Origin: Flavobacteriales bacterium
GTDB taxonomy: Bacteria > Bacteroidota > Bacteroidia > UBA10329
DNA: 64,000 bases
Assembly: GCA_021741075.1 (NCBI GenBank)
Contig: JAIOYO010000006.1
Coordinates: 1 to 64,000, forward strand
Direction: 5' to 3'
Under the pieces are notes generated by a model, which did not search any database, was not told where the DNA came from, and worked only from the letters and a program-made list of their open reading frames with translations. Shown here in pieces: positions 56,583 through 64,000 of this stretch. The first letter of the stretch is position 1. Each line of letters starts with the position of its first letter. The translations under genes and the position numbers were made by a program.

Positions 56583-56668
56583 GTAGACAACAAATACGTC
56601 TATAAAGGGATCAATGAACATTGCTTTTATATTTGAGTTGATTATCGGCAAGCATAAAGCATAATTGT

Positions 56669-57121
56669 ATGTCACTGGAAGAAGATATAAAGCAGGAGAA
56701 AGGATTCATAAGCGAACGCCACAAGGCATTGGTCAATATCATCTATACGGAGGGCTGGCTACGCAACCGAATGAGCGAAACCCTCAAACCTTTTGACCTC
56801 ACAAGCCAACAATACAACGTATTAAGGATATTACGTGGCAGTAGTCCCAAGGCATTAAGCACCTCATGTATACGTGATCGCATGTTAGATAAGATGTCAG
56901 ATGCTTCACGAATAGTTGATCGCCTTCATAAGAAAGGATGGCTCGAAAAAAAGACATGCGCTGCCGACAAAAGGTTGGTAGATGTGCACATTACCAAATC
57001 CGGTCTCGAACTATTGAGGAAAATAGACGCTCCCATTAATGACATGGGCCAACTTTTCAGCTCCATCACCGAAGAAGAGGCAACTACCCTCAACCTAATA
57101 TTGGATAAGTTGAGAAATTAG
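56669..57121 (+). CDS. MarR family transcriptional regulator
   Basis: FDLTSQQYNVLRILRGSSPKALSTSCIRDRMLDKMSDASRIVDRLHKKGWLEKKTCAADKRLVDVHITKSGLELL. Confidence 0.93.
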   Translation: MSLEEDIKQEKGFISERHKALVNIIYTEGWLRNRMSETLKPFDLTSQQYNVLRILRGSSPKALSTSCIRDRMLDKMSDASRIVDRLHKKGWLEKKTCAADKRLVDVHITKSGLELLRKIDAPINDMGQLFSSITEEEATTLNLILDKLRN

Positions 57122-58893
57122 CCTTTCGGCTTTCGCTCTTCAATATATTCGAGCACTTGTTTCTCTAATATTTCTAGTGGCATGGCTCCTTGGCCTATCA
57201 AAACGTCATGAAACTCCCGTGTATCGAAGTTATTTCCCAGCTCCGACTCTGCCCGTTCCCGTAGTTCAATAAATTTGAGCTGCCCAACCTTATAGGCGCA
57301 GCCTTGTCCGGGCCAAACGATGTATCTATCTACTTCGTCTTCCGCCTCAAGCTCGCTAAGCCCCGCATTATCTACCATAAAGTCAATGGCTTGCTCCCTA
57401 AGCCACATCTTATGGTGTATGCCTATGTCGGTCATCATCCTAGCGGTTCTAAAAAGGTCTGATTGTAGCACGGCAATGCGATCTTGAGGATTGAGAGATT
57501 CATTCATTTCGTGCCCAAGGCGCTCTGCATACATCGCCCATCCTTCGGTGTAAGCCGTAAAAGGCAAAAACCGCCTGAAGGTAGGTAAGGTTGTCAACCC
57601 AGCCTGTATTCCCTTTTGCAAATGGTGTCCGGGTATGCCCTCATGGTAGGCATACGTCTTGGCAAGCGGTTTGGTCAGGTGGTCGGCCTTCCATGTGTTC
57701 ACGTAAAGCTTTCCGTTTGCCAATGGTTCGCCCCGTGGCGATATGTAAAAGGCAAATGTTGAGTTCTGAGAACGGTATTCTGGCACTTCAAGCACACTTA
57801 GCGGCACGGTAGGCAGCTTATTAAAGTACGCAGGTAGTTTAAGCATCATCTCATCAGACACTTTGGCGAAATAAGCCACTGTTGCCAGCCGCCCAATGGA
57901 GTCTGTCTTGAACGTAGGCTCACTTACCGCCCCCGAAAGGTTCTTAAGGATAAGGATTTCTCCTTGTAGCCGCGCCATTTCCAGCTTCCCGAATTCATAC
58001 AGGCTATCTGGGTCGAGCCTTAAGGTGGTCTGCTGCAAAAGACACGATCGGTAATAAGCATCACCATCGGGCAGCTGCCAAACTCCCGCAATGCTCAGCG
58101 AGTTTCGCTCCAGTTGCAGCAGAAAACCTGATAGTCGCTTATACGCAGGGAATACTTTTTCTTGTATAGAGATGGTGCAGCGGTCCAAAAAGTCTTGTTT
58201 CTTTCGCTGCGAAAGGTTCCCCATTCCGTCAAGCCGTTTCACAAACGAAGTATAGAGTATGTTCTCGTCCAATGGAGATTCATAGAACGCATCACAAAAA
58301 TTCATTGCCTTTAATAGGATATGTGTAGGCGGAATAACTCCAAGTTTCCTTCGCTCTTCCAATGCATCTATCACCGAACCGAACTTCTCGTCTACCACAT
58401 TTAGCCGCTGCAGGTAATTTTCTACATCTGCTTCCTGCTCAAAAGGTAATGAGGTTAGAAATTGTGGTAATTCTATGTGTGCACCAGATATATGCGTTAT
58501 CGGAAAGTCATGAAATAAGAACGGTTCGGCCTCAACCCCCGTCTTAAGGAACCAATGAAACACATCATAAGACACTTGCTGCGATTTAGACAGATTCTCG
58601 CAGTCATAATCTTCCAAAATAGCAAGATTCTTCCTTCCTACCTCCGCCAAACGTCTTGTTGCTGTAGGAGAAACGTTTGTCAGCTCGCGCTCATAGCTCG
58701 AAATCCCAAAAGGACTCAACACCTTGGTCTGCGTTAGGGCTTCAGGGTCATTCCAAAGGAATTCGATGTACACCCGCTCAAAGAAATTATCAATACTAAA
58801 GGGTTTTAGCCATAGCAATTTGGCAAACCAAACGCCCAAAGCCAGTAGTACCACTACTACAATTACTAATGATATAGTAAGTCCCTTGCGCAT
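57118..58893 (-). CDS. DUF885 family protein (HExxH-type carboxypeptidase-like)
   Basis: AYHEGIPGHHLQKGIQ...TEGWAMYAERLGHEM...WPGQGCAYKVGQLKFIELRERAESELG. Confidence 0.93.
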   Translation of the reverse strand: MRKGLTISLVIVVVVLLALGVWFAKLLWLKPFSIDNFFERVYIEFLWNDPEALTQTKVLSPFGISSYERELTNVSPTATRRLAEVGRKNLAILEDYDCENLSKSQQVSYDVFHWFLKTGVEAEPFLFHDFPITHISGAHIELPQFLTSLPFEQEADVENYLQRLNVVDEKFGSVIDALEERRKLGVIPPTHILLKAMNFCDAFYESPLDENILYTSFVKRLDGMGNLSQRKKQDFLDRCTISIQEKVFPAYKRLSGFLLQLERNSLSIAGVWQLPDGDAYYRSCLLQQTTLRLDPDSLYEFGKLEMARLQGEILILKNLSGAVSEPTFKTDSIGRLATVAYFAKVSDEMMLKLPAYFNKLPTVPLSVLEVPEYRSQNSTFAFYISPRGEPLANGKLYVNTWKADHLTKPLAKTYAYHEGIPGHHLQKGIQAGLTTLPTFRRFLPFTAYTEGWAMYAERLGHEMNESLNPQDRIAVLQSDLFRTARMMTDIGIHHKMWLREQAIDFMVDNAGLSELEAEDEVDRYIVWPGQGCAYKVGQLKFIELRERAESELGNNFDTREFHDVLIGQGAMPLEILEKQVLEYIEERKPKG

Positions 58894-58942
58894 TCACGTC
58901 AAAGTAAACAATTGCCACGCGAATGTGGTTTCTTTGCGCACC

Positions 58943-60184
58943 ATGAAGGCCGAGATTATTACAATAGGAGATGAGATTCTCATCGGACAGATCGTTGATA
59001 CAAATTCAGCATGGATGGCGCAGCAGCTTAACGATATTGGCGTTAAAGTGGAACGCATCGTCACCATCTCAGATGCTTTGGAGGAAATAACAACTGTTTT
59101 ATCCGAGGCCGAAAAGCGTGCCGATGTGGTATTAATCACAGGCGGCCTCGGCCCCACAAAGGATGACGTTACTAAAAAGGCCTTGGCGCAGTACTTCAAT
59201 TGTGGTTTCAAGTTCCATACTGATATAGAAGCCCACATAGCAAGGTTATTTGCACGTTTTGGCAAGGAGATGAGCAAGCTAAATAGTTTGCAAGCAGAAT
59301 TACCCTCCGCTTGCGAGCCATTACAGAACAACCAGGGAACCGCGCCTGGTATGTGGTTCACCCAAAACAATACAATCTTTGTTTCCATGCCTGGCGTGCC
59401 TTACGAGATGAAGGGTTTGATGAACGACCACGTACTGCCACGCATAAAATCGACCTATGCGTTGCCTACTATTCTTCATCGAACCATCCTTACAATGGGA
59501 ATGGGAGAAAGTTGGCTTTCGGAGCGCATCGCTTCTTGGGAGGACGCTTTACCTAATCATATAAAGCTCGCCTACCTTCCTTCTCCCGGAAGAGTGCGGC
59601 TTCGGCTTTCCGCTTTCGGGACTGATGCTGCTGTTTTATCCCATTCCCTCGCCACCGAAGTAGCCAAAATCACACAGCTTATCCCAGAGCTTATCTACGG
59701 ATACGATGATGATACGATTGAAGCTGTTGTTGGCCAGCTCCTAAAGGCAAAATGCCAAACCGTAAGCACTGCCGAGAGCTGCACAGGTGGTATGATTGCG
59801 CACAAACTCACTTCCATCTCGGGCTCATCAGACTTTTATATAGGTTCCATTGTTTCCTACGCCAACCAAGTAAAGATTTCCTCCCTCGAAGTCCCCGAGT
59901 CGGACATCCAAACGCATGGCGCTGTTAGCGAAGCCGTTGTCACTCGCATGGCAGAGGCCGTTAAAGCAAAAATGCAAACCGACTTCGCCATCGCCACATC
60001 TGGCATTGCTGGCCCAACAGGTGGCACAGAGGAAAAACCTGTAGGAACCGTGTGGATTGCCATTGCTGGCCCCAACGGAACAATCGCCAAAAAGTATCTA
60101 TTCGGTCAGAACCGCGAGCGCAATATTGAGATAAGTGCCAACACGGCTTTAAACATGCTTCGCAAACAGTTAATCCTAAATTGA
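58943..60184 (+). CDS. cinA: CinA family competence/damage-inducible protein (nicotinamide-nucleotide amidase)
   Basis: MKAEIITIGDEILIGQIVDTNSAWMAQQLNDIGV...ITGGLGPTKDDVTKKALA...TAESCTGGMIAHKLTSISGSSDFYIGSIVSYAN...TSGIAGPTGGTEEKPVGTVWIAIA. The 58724 start is too long. Confidence 0.96.
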   Translation: MKAEIITIGDEILIGQIVDTNSAWMAQQLNDIGVKVERIVTISDALEEITTVLSEAEKRADVVLITGGLGPTKDDVTKKALAQYFNCGFKFHTDIEAHIARLFARFGKEMSKLNSLQAELPSACEPLQNNQGTAPGMWFTQNNTIFVSMPGVPYEMKGLMNDHVLPRIKSTYALPTILHRTILTMGMGESWLSERIASWEDALPNHIKLAYLPSPGRVRLRLSAFGTDAAVLSHSLATEVAKITQLIPELIYGYDDDTIEAVVGQLLKAKCQTVSTAESCTGGMIAHKLTSISGSSDFYIGSIVSYANQVKISSLEVPESDIQTHGAVSEAVVTRMAEAVKAKMQTDFAIATSGIAGPTGGTEEKPVGTVWIAIAGPNGTIAKKYLFGQNRERNIEISANTALNMLRKQLILN

Positions 60185-60236
60185 TTAATTATTGAGTAAC
60201 ATTTATACATTTGGATTCAACCCTAAACAAACTAAG

Positions 60237-61184
60237 ATGACTAAACGATTATTCCCTGTGTTGCTGGCCATTGCAACCATCATTTTTATTGGATGCGAAG
60301 AGGAGAAAAAGGACTACGGTGCCGATTTTGAAGCAGAGCAAACGCAAATTGGCATCGGTCAAGCAGTAAATTTTGAAGATAATTCTATCGGTGCAACCAG
60401 TTACCTCTGGACTTTTGAAGGAGGCGATCCTGCCACCTCAACCGAAAAAGATCCTGAAGGAATTCTTTACACCGCTGCAGGCGAGTTTGACGTTACTCTA
60501 AAGATTGGTACGGCTCAAGGCGATGCAACCGAAACCAAACAAGGATACATTGTAGTTACTCAACTTCCGGGTGGATGCGAGGGAACAACCAGCGTTACGG
60601 ATATTGATGGAAATAACTATTCAGTCGTTACCATCGGTTCTCAATGCTGGATGGGAGAGAACCTGAAAACTTCGAAGTTCAGAGATGGCTCTCAAATTCC
60701 TCAAGTTACTGATGGCGAGCAATGGAAAAACCTATCCTCTCCTGCTTTCTGCTATTACAATAACGACAACTCCAACAACGACACTTATGGGAAATTGTAC
60801 AACTGGTTTACAATTGAAGACCCACGCGGACTTTGCCCTGCCGGTTGGCACGTGCCATCTGATGCAGAATATGCAGTACTCACAAAATACTTAGGCTCTG
60901 CTGATGATGTCGCAGGCGGAAGGTTGAAAGAAGCCGGAACTGAACACTGGGAAGCTCCAAACGAAGCAGCATCTAACAGTAGTGGGTTTACTGGTCTGCC
61001 AGCAGGAATGCGTTTTCAGGAAGGTCAGTTCGACCACATGGGCAAAAACGGCCTTTTCTGGTCTTCAAGACGTGAAAGTGAATCGTTGGCATTTTACCTC
61101 ACGCTTACCTACAATAGTGCTGCTTCATACCGCACATATATCTACAAGCGTAGCGGTTTTTCTTGCCGTTGTGTAAAAGATTGA
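60237..61184 (+). CDS. PKD-domain lipoprotein with FISUMP (Fibrobacter major paralogous) domain
   Basis: FIGCEEEK lipobox; SYLWTFEGGDPATSTEKDPEGILY; TVTIGSQCWMGENLKTSKFRDG...YNWFTIEDPRGLCPAGWHVPSDAEYAVLTKYLG...FWSSRRESESLAFYLTL...GFSCRCVKD. Confidence 0.9.
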   Translation: MTKRLFPVLLAIATIIFIGCEEEKKDYGADFEAEQTQIGIGQAVNFEDNSIGATSYLWTFEGGDPATSTEKDPEGILYTAAGEFDVTLKIGTAQGDATETKQGYIVVTQLPGGCEGTTSVTDIDGNNYSVVTIGSQCWMGENLKTSKFRDGSQIPQVTDGEQWKNLSSPAFCYYNNDNSNNDTYGKLYNWFTIEDPRGLCPAGWHVPSDAEYAVLTKYLGSADDVAGGRLKEAGTEHWEAPNEAASNSSGFTGLPAGMRFQEGQFDHMGKNGLFWSSRRESESLAFYLTLTYNSAASYRTYIYKRSGFSCRCVKD

Positions 61185-61223
61185 TTTGAAAAGTTGGTTG
61201 AAAAAATCCTGTTGTTAAACTTG

Positions 61224-61254
61224 TTTGCTGCGTAAATATTTAGTTCTACATTTG
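61224..61254 (+). promoter_or_regulatory. Bacteroidota-type promoter upstream of rpmB
   Basis: TTTG (61224-61227), 19-nt spacer, TACATTTG (61247-61254). Confidence 0.7.
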
Positions 61255-61291
61255 CAGCCCCGAAATTTAGAACACACTAAGTACAAAGCAT

Positions 61292-61528
61292 ATGTCTAAG
61301 GTCTGCGATATTACAGGAAAGAAGGTGATGGTTGGAAACAACGTTTCTCACTCGAAGAGAAAAACCAAAAGAACGTTCCTACCAAATCTTTTTAAGAAGA
61401 AATTCTTTTTGGTTGAAACAGGAGAATGGATTTCATTGAAGGTTTCAGCTTCTGGCTTAAGAAACATCAACAAAAAAGGAGTTGATGCTGCCGTTAAAGA
61501 AGCCCGAGTAAAAGGGTTTATGAAGTAA
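61292..61528 (+). CDS. rpmB: 50S ribosomal protein L28
   Basis: [68 protein letters not shown]. Confidence 0.97.
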   Translation: MSKVCDITGKKVMVGNNVSHSKRKTKRTFLPNLFKKKFFLVETGEWISLKVSASGLRNINKKGVDAAVKEARVKGFMK

Positions 61529-61549
61529 AATACATTCACAATTTATAGT

Positions 61550-61584
61550 AACGCTGCCTTCGGTTTAATGCTGAAGGCAGCGTT
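61550..61584 (+). terminator. Rho-independent terminator after rpmB
   Basis: aacgctgccttc / gaaggcagcgtt, perfect 12-bp stem followed by tttgttttc. Confidence 0.8.
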
Positions 61585-61603
61585 TTTGTTTTCTTTGATT
61601 TCC

Positions 61604-63229
61604 ATGCGATATACTTTTCTTTTTCTGATTCTTGCCGTTTCAGGTCTTGCCCAAGCACAGAAATTCACCTTGGCAGACACGCTGCGCGGAACACTTTCTC
61701 CAATTCGTTCCTGTTTTGATGTCACTTACTATGACCTCAAAATGGATGTGGATATTGAGAACAAATCAATCAGCGGAGTTAATCACATTCATTTCCAGAA
61801 CGAAGATGATTTTGACAGCCTTCAAATCGACCTGTTTGACAATATGCTGATTGATAGTATCCTTTTCAAGGGAAAACAGCTACGCTATTCAAGAATGTTC
61901 AACGCGATTTTTGTTTCGTTTCCTACTAGGATGAAAAAAGGTGAAACTGGGGTGCTTTCAGTCTATTACCACGGAACACCAATTGCGGCCAAAAATGCTC
62001 CTTGGGATGGCGGTTTTGTTTGGAAGGAAGATGGAAACGGAAGGCCGTTTGTCGGTGTTGCCTGTGAAGGAACGGGCGCCAGTCTTTGGTGGCCGAATAA
62101 AGATCATTTGTCAGACGAACCAGACAGTATGCGCATCTCATGCAAGATTCCTGATGGCTTGATGTGTGTTTCAAATGGTGAATTGGAAAGCAACATTTCC
62201 GAAGGTGGAAAAACGGCTTGGAATTGGAAGATTTCCTATCCGATTAATAATTACAACGTCACCTTGAACATTGCCGATTACGCGCATTTTACAGAGAATT
62301 ACGAAAACGCTTCACACGATAATCTCAAGTTGGATTACTACGTTTTGAAGGAGAATCTTGAAAAAGCCAAAGAGCAATTCAAGCAAGTGCCAGAAATGAT
62401 GGCCTGCTTTGAGGAAGCCTTCGGCCCGTATCCTTTCTATAAAGATGGTTACGCACTAGTAGAAACCTCCTATTTGGGGATGGAGCATCAAGGAGCCATT
62501 GCTTACGGAAACAAGTACATGCCTGGCTACATGGGGCGCCATCCTGAAGGAATTAATTTCGATTACATCATCATTCACGAAACGGGGCACGAATGGTGGG
62601 GCAATAGCGTGAGCATGAAAGATGCTGCTGACATGTGGATACATGAGAGCTTCTGCACGTATTCAGAGGCTGTTTTTGTGGAGTGTAAATACGGGTACGA
62701 TAAGATGCTTGATTACCTGTTGTATCAACGGAATTTCATCAATAACAAAACTCCGATCTATGGCATTTATGGACTGAATCAGGAGGGCAATGGTGGTGAT
62801 ATGTATTACAAGGGATCCTGGATGATCCATACATTCAGGAACGTGTTGAATAATGATTCGCTATTCCGTTCCATTCTGAAAGGAATTGCCGAAGAATTTA
62901 AGCACAGAACGGTGGATGGCGAAGAGATCATCACTTACATAAATACCCGAGCCAAGTACGATCACACTCCGTTTTTTAATCAATATTTGAAGTTTTCGGA
63001 TGTCCCGGTTCTTGAATATCGGATTGTGAAGAAAGCGCTAGAATTCCGTTGGAAGGCGGAAGCCGAAGGCTTCAGAATGCCAGCGGTATTTGTGGGGTCG
63101 GATGGAGTGGAGAAAAGAATTCTGGTGACCAATCAGGATTGGACCTCGGTTCCAATGTCGAAAAAGGACGCGAAGGAGTTGAAATTCCGAGACGATCTTT
63201 TCCTATTCCTACCTAAGCAAGTGCTCTAG
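61604..63229 (+). CDS. M1 family metallopeptidase
   Basis: SYLGMEHQGAIAYGNKY; YIIIHETGHEWWGNSVSMKDAADMWIHESFCTYSEAVFVE (HExxH-18-E). Start set downstream of the hairpin. Confidence 0.93.
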   Translation: MRYTFLFLILAVSGLAQAQKFTLADTLRGTLSPIRSCFDVTYYDLKMDVDIENKSISGVNHIHFQNEDDFDSLQIDLFDNMLIDSILFKGKQLRYSRMFNAIFVSFPTRMKKGETGVLSVYYHGTPIAAKNAPWDGGFVWKEDGNGRPFVGVACEGTGASLWWPNKDHLSDEPDSMRISCKIPDGLMCVSNGELESNISEGGKTAWNWKISYPINNYNVTLNIADYAHFTENYENASHDNLKLDYYVLKENLEKAKEQFKQVPEMMACFEEAFGPYPFYKDGYALVETSYLGMEHQGAIAYGNKYMPGYMGRHPEGINFDYIIIHETGHEWWGNSVSMKDAADMWIHESFCTYSEAVFVECKYGYDKMLDYLLYQRNFINNKTPIYGIYGLNQEGNGGDMYYKGSWMIHTFRNVLNNDSLFRSILKGIAEEFKHRTVDGEEIITYINTRAKYDHTPFFNQYLKFSDVPVLEYRIVKKALEFRWKAEAEGFRMPAVFVGSDGVEKRILVTNQDWTSVPMSKKDAKELKFRDDLFLFLPKQVL

Positions 63230-63336
63230 GAATCAGCTTTAAAAAGCAAACATTTCACAAACAATTCCAATGTCCTGGGCTTAGGTCTTAGGAACAACCC
63301 CCGTTTTGTATCTTCGCGCTCCTTTTGGAAAAAACG

Positions 63337-64000
63337 ATGGCAAAGAAGTACACGGAATACAAGCAATTGAACCTGCCCGAGGTGGCAGACGAAATACTTG
63401 CGTTTTGGGAGGAGAACGACATCTTCAAGAAGAGTATTGAAACGCGCGAAGGTCAAGAGCCTTTTGTGTTTTACGAAGGACCGCCATCAGCCAATGGCAT
63501 GCCTGGCATTCACCACGTGATGGCGCGTACCATCAAAGATATTTTCTGCCGTTACCGCACGCTGAAAGGCTATCAGGTGAAGCGTAAGGCTGGCTGGGAC
63601 ACGCACGGACTTCCGATTGAATTGGGAGTGGAGAAGGAGCTCGGAATCACGAAGGAAGACATCGGCAAGACCATCACGATTGCCGACTACAACGATGCTT
63701 GCCGCAAGGCGGTGATGAAATACACGGACGTTTGGAACGACCTCACCCGCAAGATCGGGTATTGGGTGGATATGGAACACCCGTATGTGACCTACGATAA
63801 CAAGTACATTGAGTCAGTCTGGTGGTTGCTGAAGAACCTTTATGAAAAGGACCTTCTGTATAAAGGCTACACCATTCAACCCTATTCACCTAAGGCGGGA
63901 ACGGGTTTGAGTTCGCACGAATTGAACCAACCCGGAACCTACCGCGATGTGAAAGACACAACTGTGGTGGCGCAGTTCTACCTCCCCCTGACCCCCTCCA
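63337..64000 (+). CDS. ileS: Isoleucyl-tRNA synthetase, 3'-truncated by window edge
   Basis: MAKKYTEYKQLNLPEVADEILAFWEENDIFKKS...FVFYEGPPSANGMPGIHHVMARTIKDIFCRYRTLKGYQVKRKAGWDTHGLPIELGVEKELGI. Confidence 0.95.
   Translation, partial: MAKKYTEYKQLNLPEVADEILAFWEENDIFKKSIETREGQEPFVFYEGPPSANGMPGIHHVMARTIKDIFCRYRTLKGYQVKRKAGWDTHGLPIELGVEKELGITKEDIGKTITIADYNDACRKAVMKYTDVWNDLTRKIGYWVDMEHPYVTYDNKYIESVWWLLKNLYEKDLLYKGYTIQPYSPKAGTGLSSHELNQPGTYRDVKDTTVVAQFYLPLTPS

Noticed and set aside
57118-57121. Overlapping stop codons (TTAG) of convergent MarR and DUF885 genes
   Set aside because: Compact gene packing; no evidence of special regulation.
58724-58942. N-terminal extension of the CinA ORF
   Set aside because: Overlaps the divergent DUF885 gene and precedes a canonical MKAEIITIGDEILIGQ start at 58943.
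1-64000. tRNA, rRNA, prophage or transposase genes
   Set aside because: Scanned intergenic regions and translations by eye; none recognised, although small RNAs cannot be excluded without tools.

Overview
The window looks like a Bacteroidota (Flavobacteriales-like) chromosome segment. This is based on type IX secretion (T9SS) substrates, PorP/SprF proteins, a TTTG-N19/20-TAnnTTTG promoter pattern and a dialkylresorcinol/flexirubin-type locus. Left edge: the 3' part of a probable HpaII-family restriction endonuclease gene, followed by a large GHKL (MORC/MutL-like) ATPase carrying a C-terminal nuclease-like D..ExK motif. Next comes an intergenic repeat island that includes a ~169-bp tandem repeat. 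Main blocks after that: a PorP/SprF gene plus a 3147-aa SprB-like adhesin (about 35 repeats by manual count, with an inserted P-domain-like segment); CheB/CheR; secreted T9SS paralogs; a darA-darB-dehydratase-ACP locus; a bacterial deoxyhypusine synthase-like gene; a tightly packed cassette of three collagen-like proteins, a CHU_C-type protein and PorP/SprF; acs; a GxxExxY gene flanked by inverted repeats; polA; a SiaB/SiaC/SiaA-like partner-switching module with a duplicated kinase domain, coupled to acylphosphatase; and housekeeping genes (ferritin, lytic transglycosylase, cinA, rpmB, M1 peptidase). The right edge is ileS, truncated by the window just where an apparent dispersed repeat begins inside the reading frame. 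No rRNA, tRNA or CRISPR was recognised. All family calls come from reading motifs in the translations; no database search was run.
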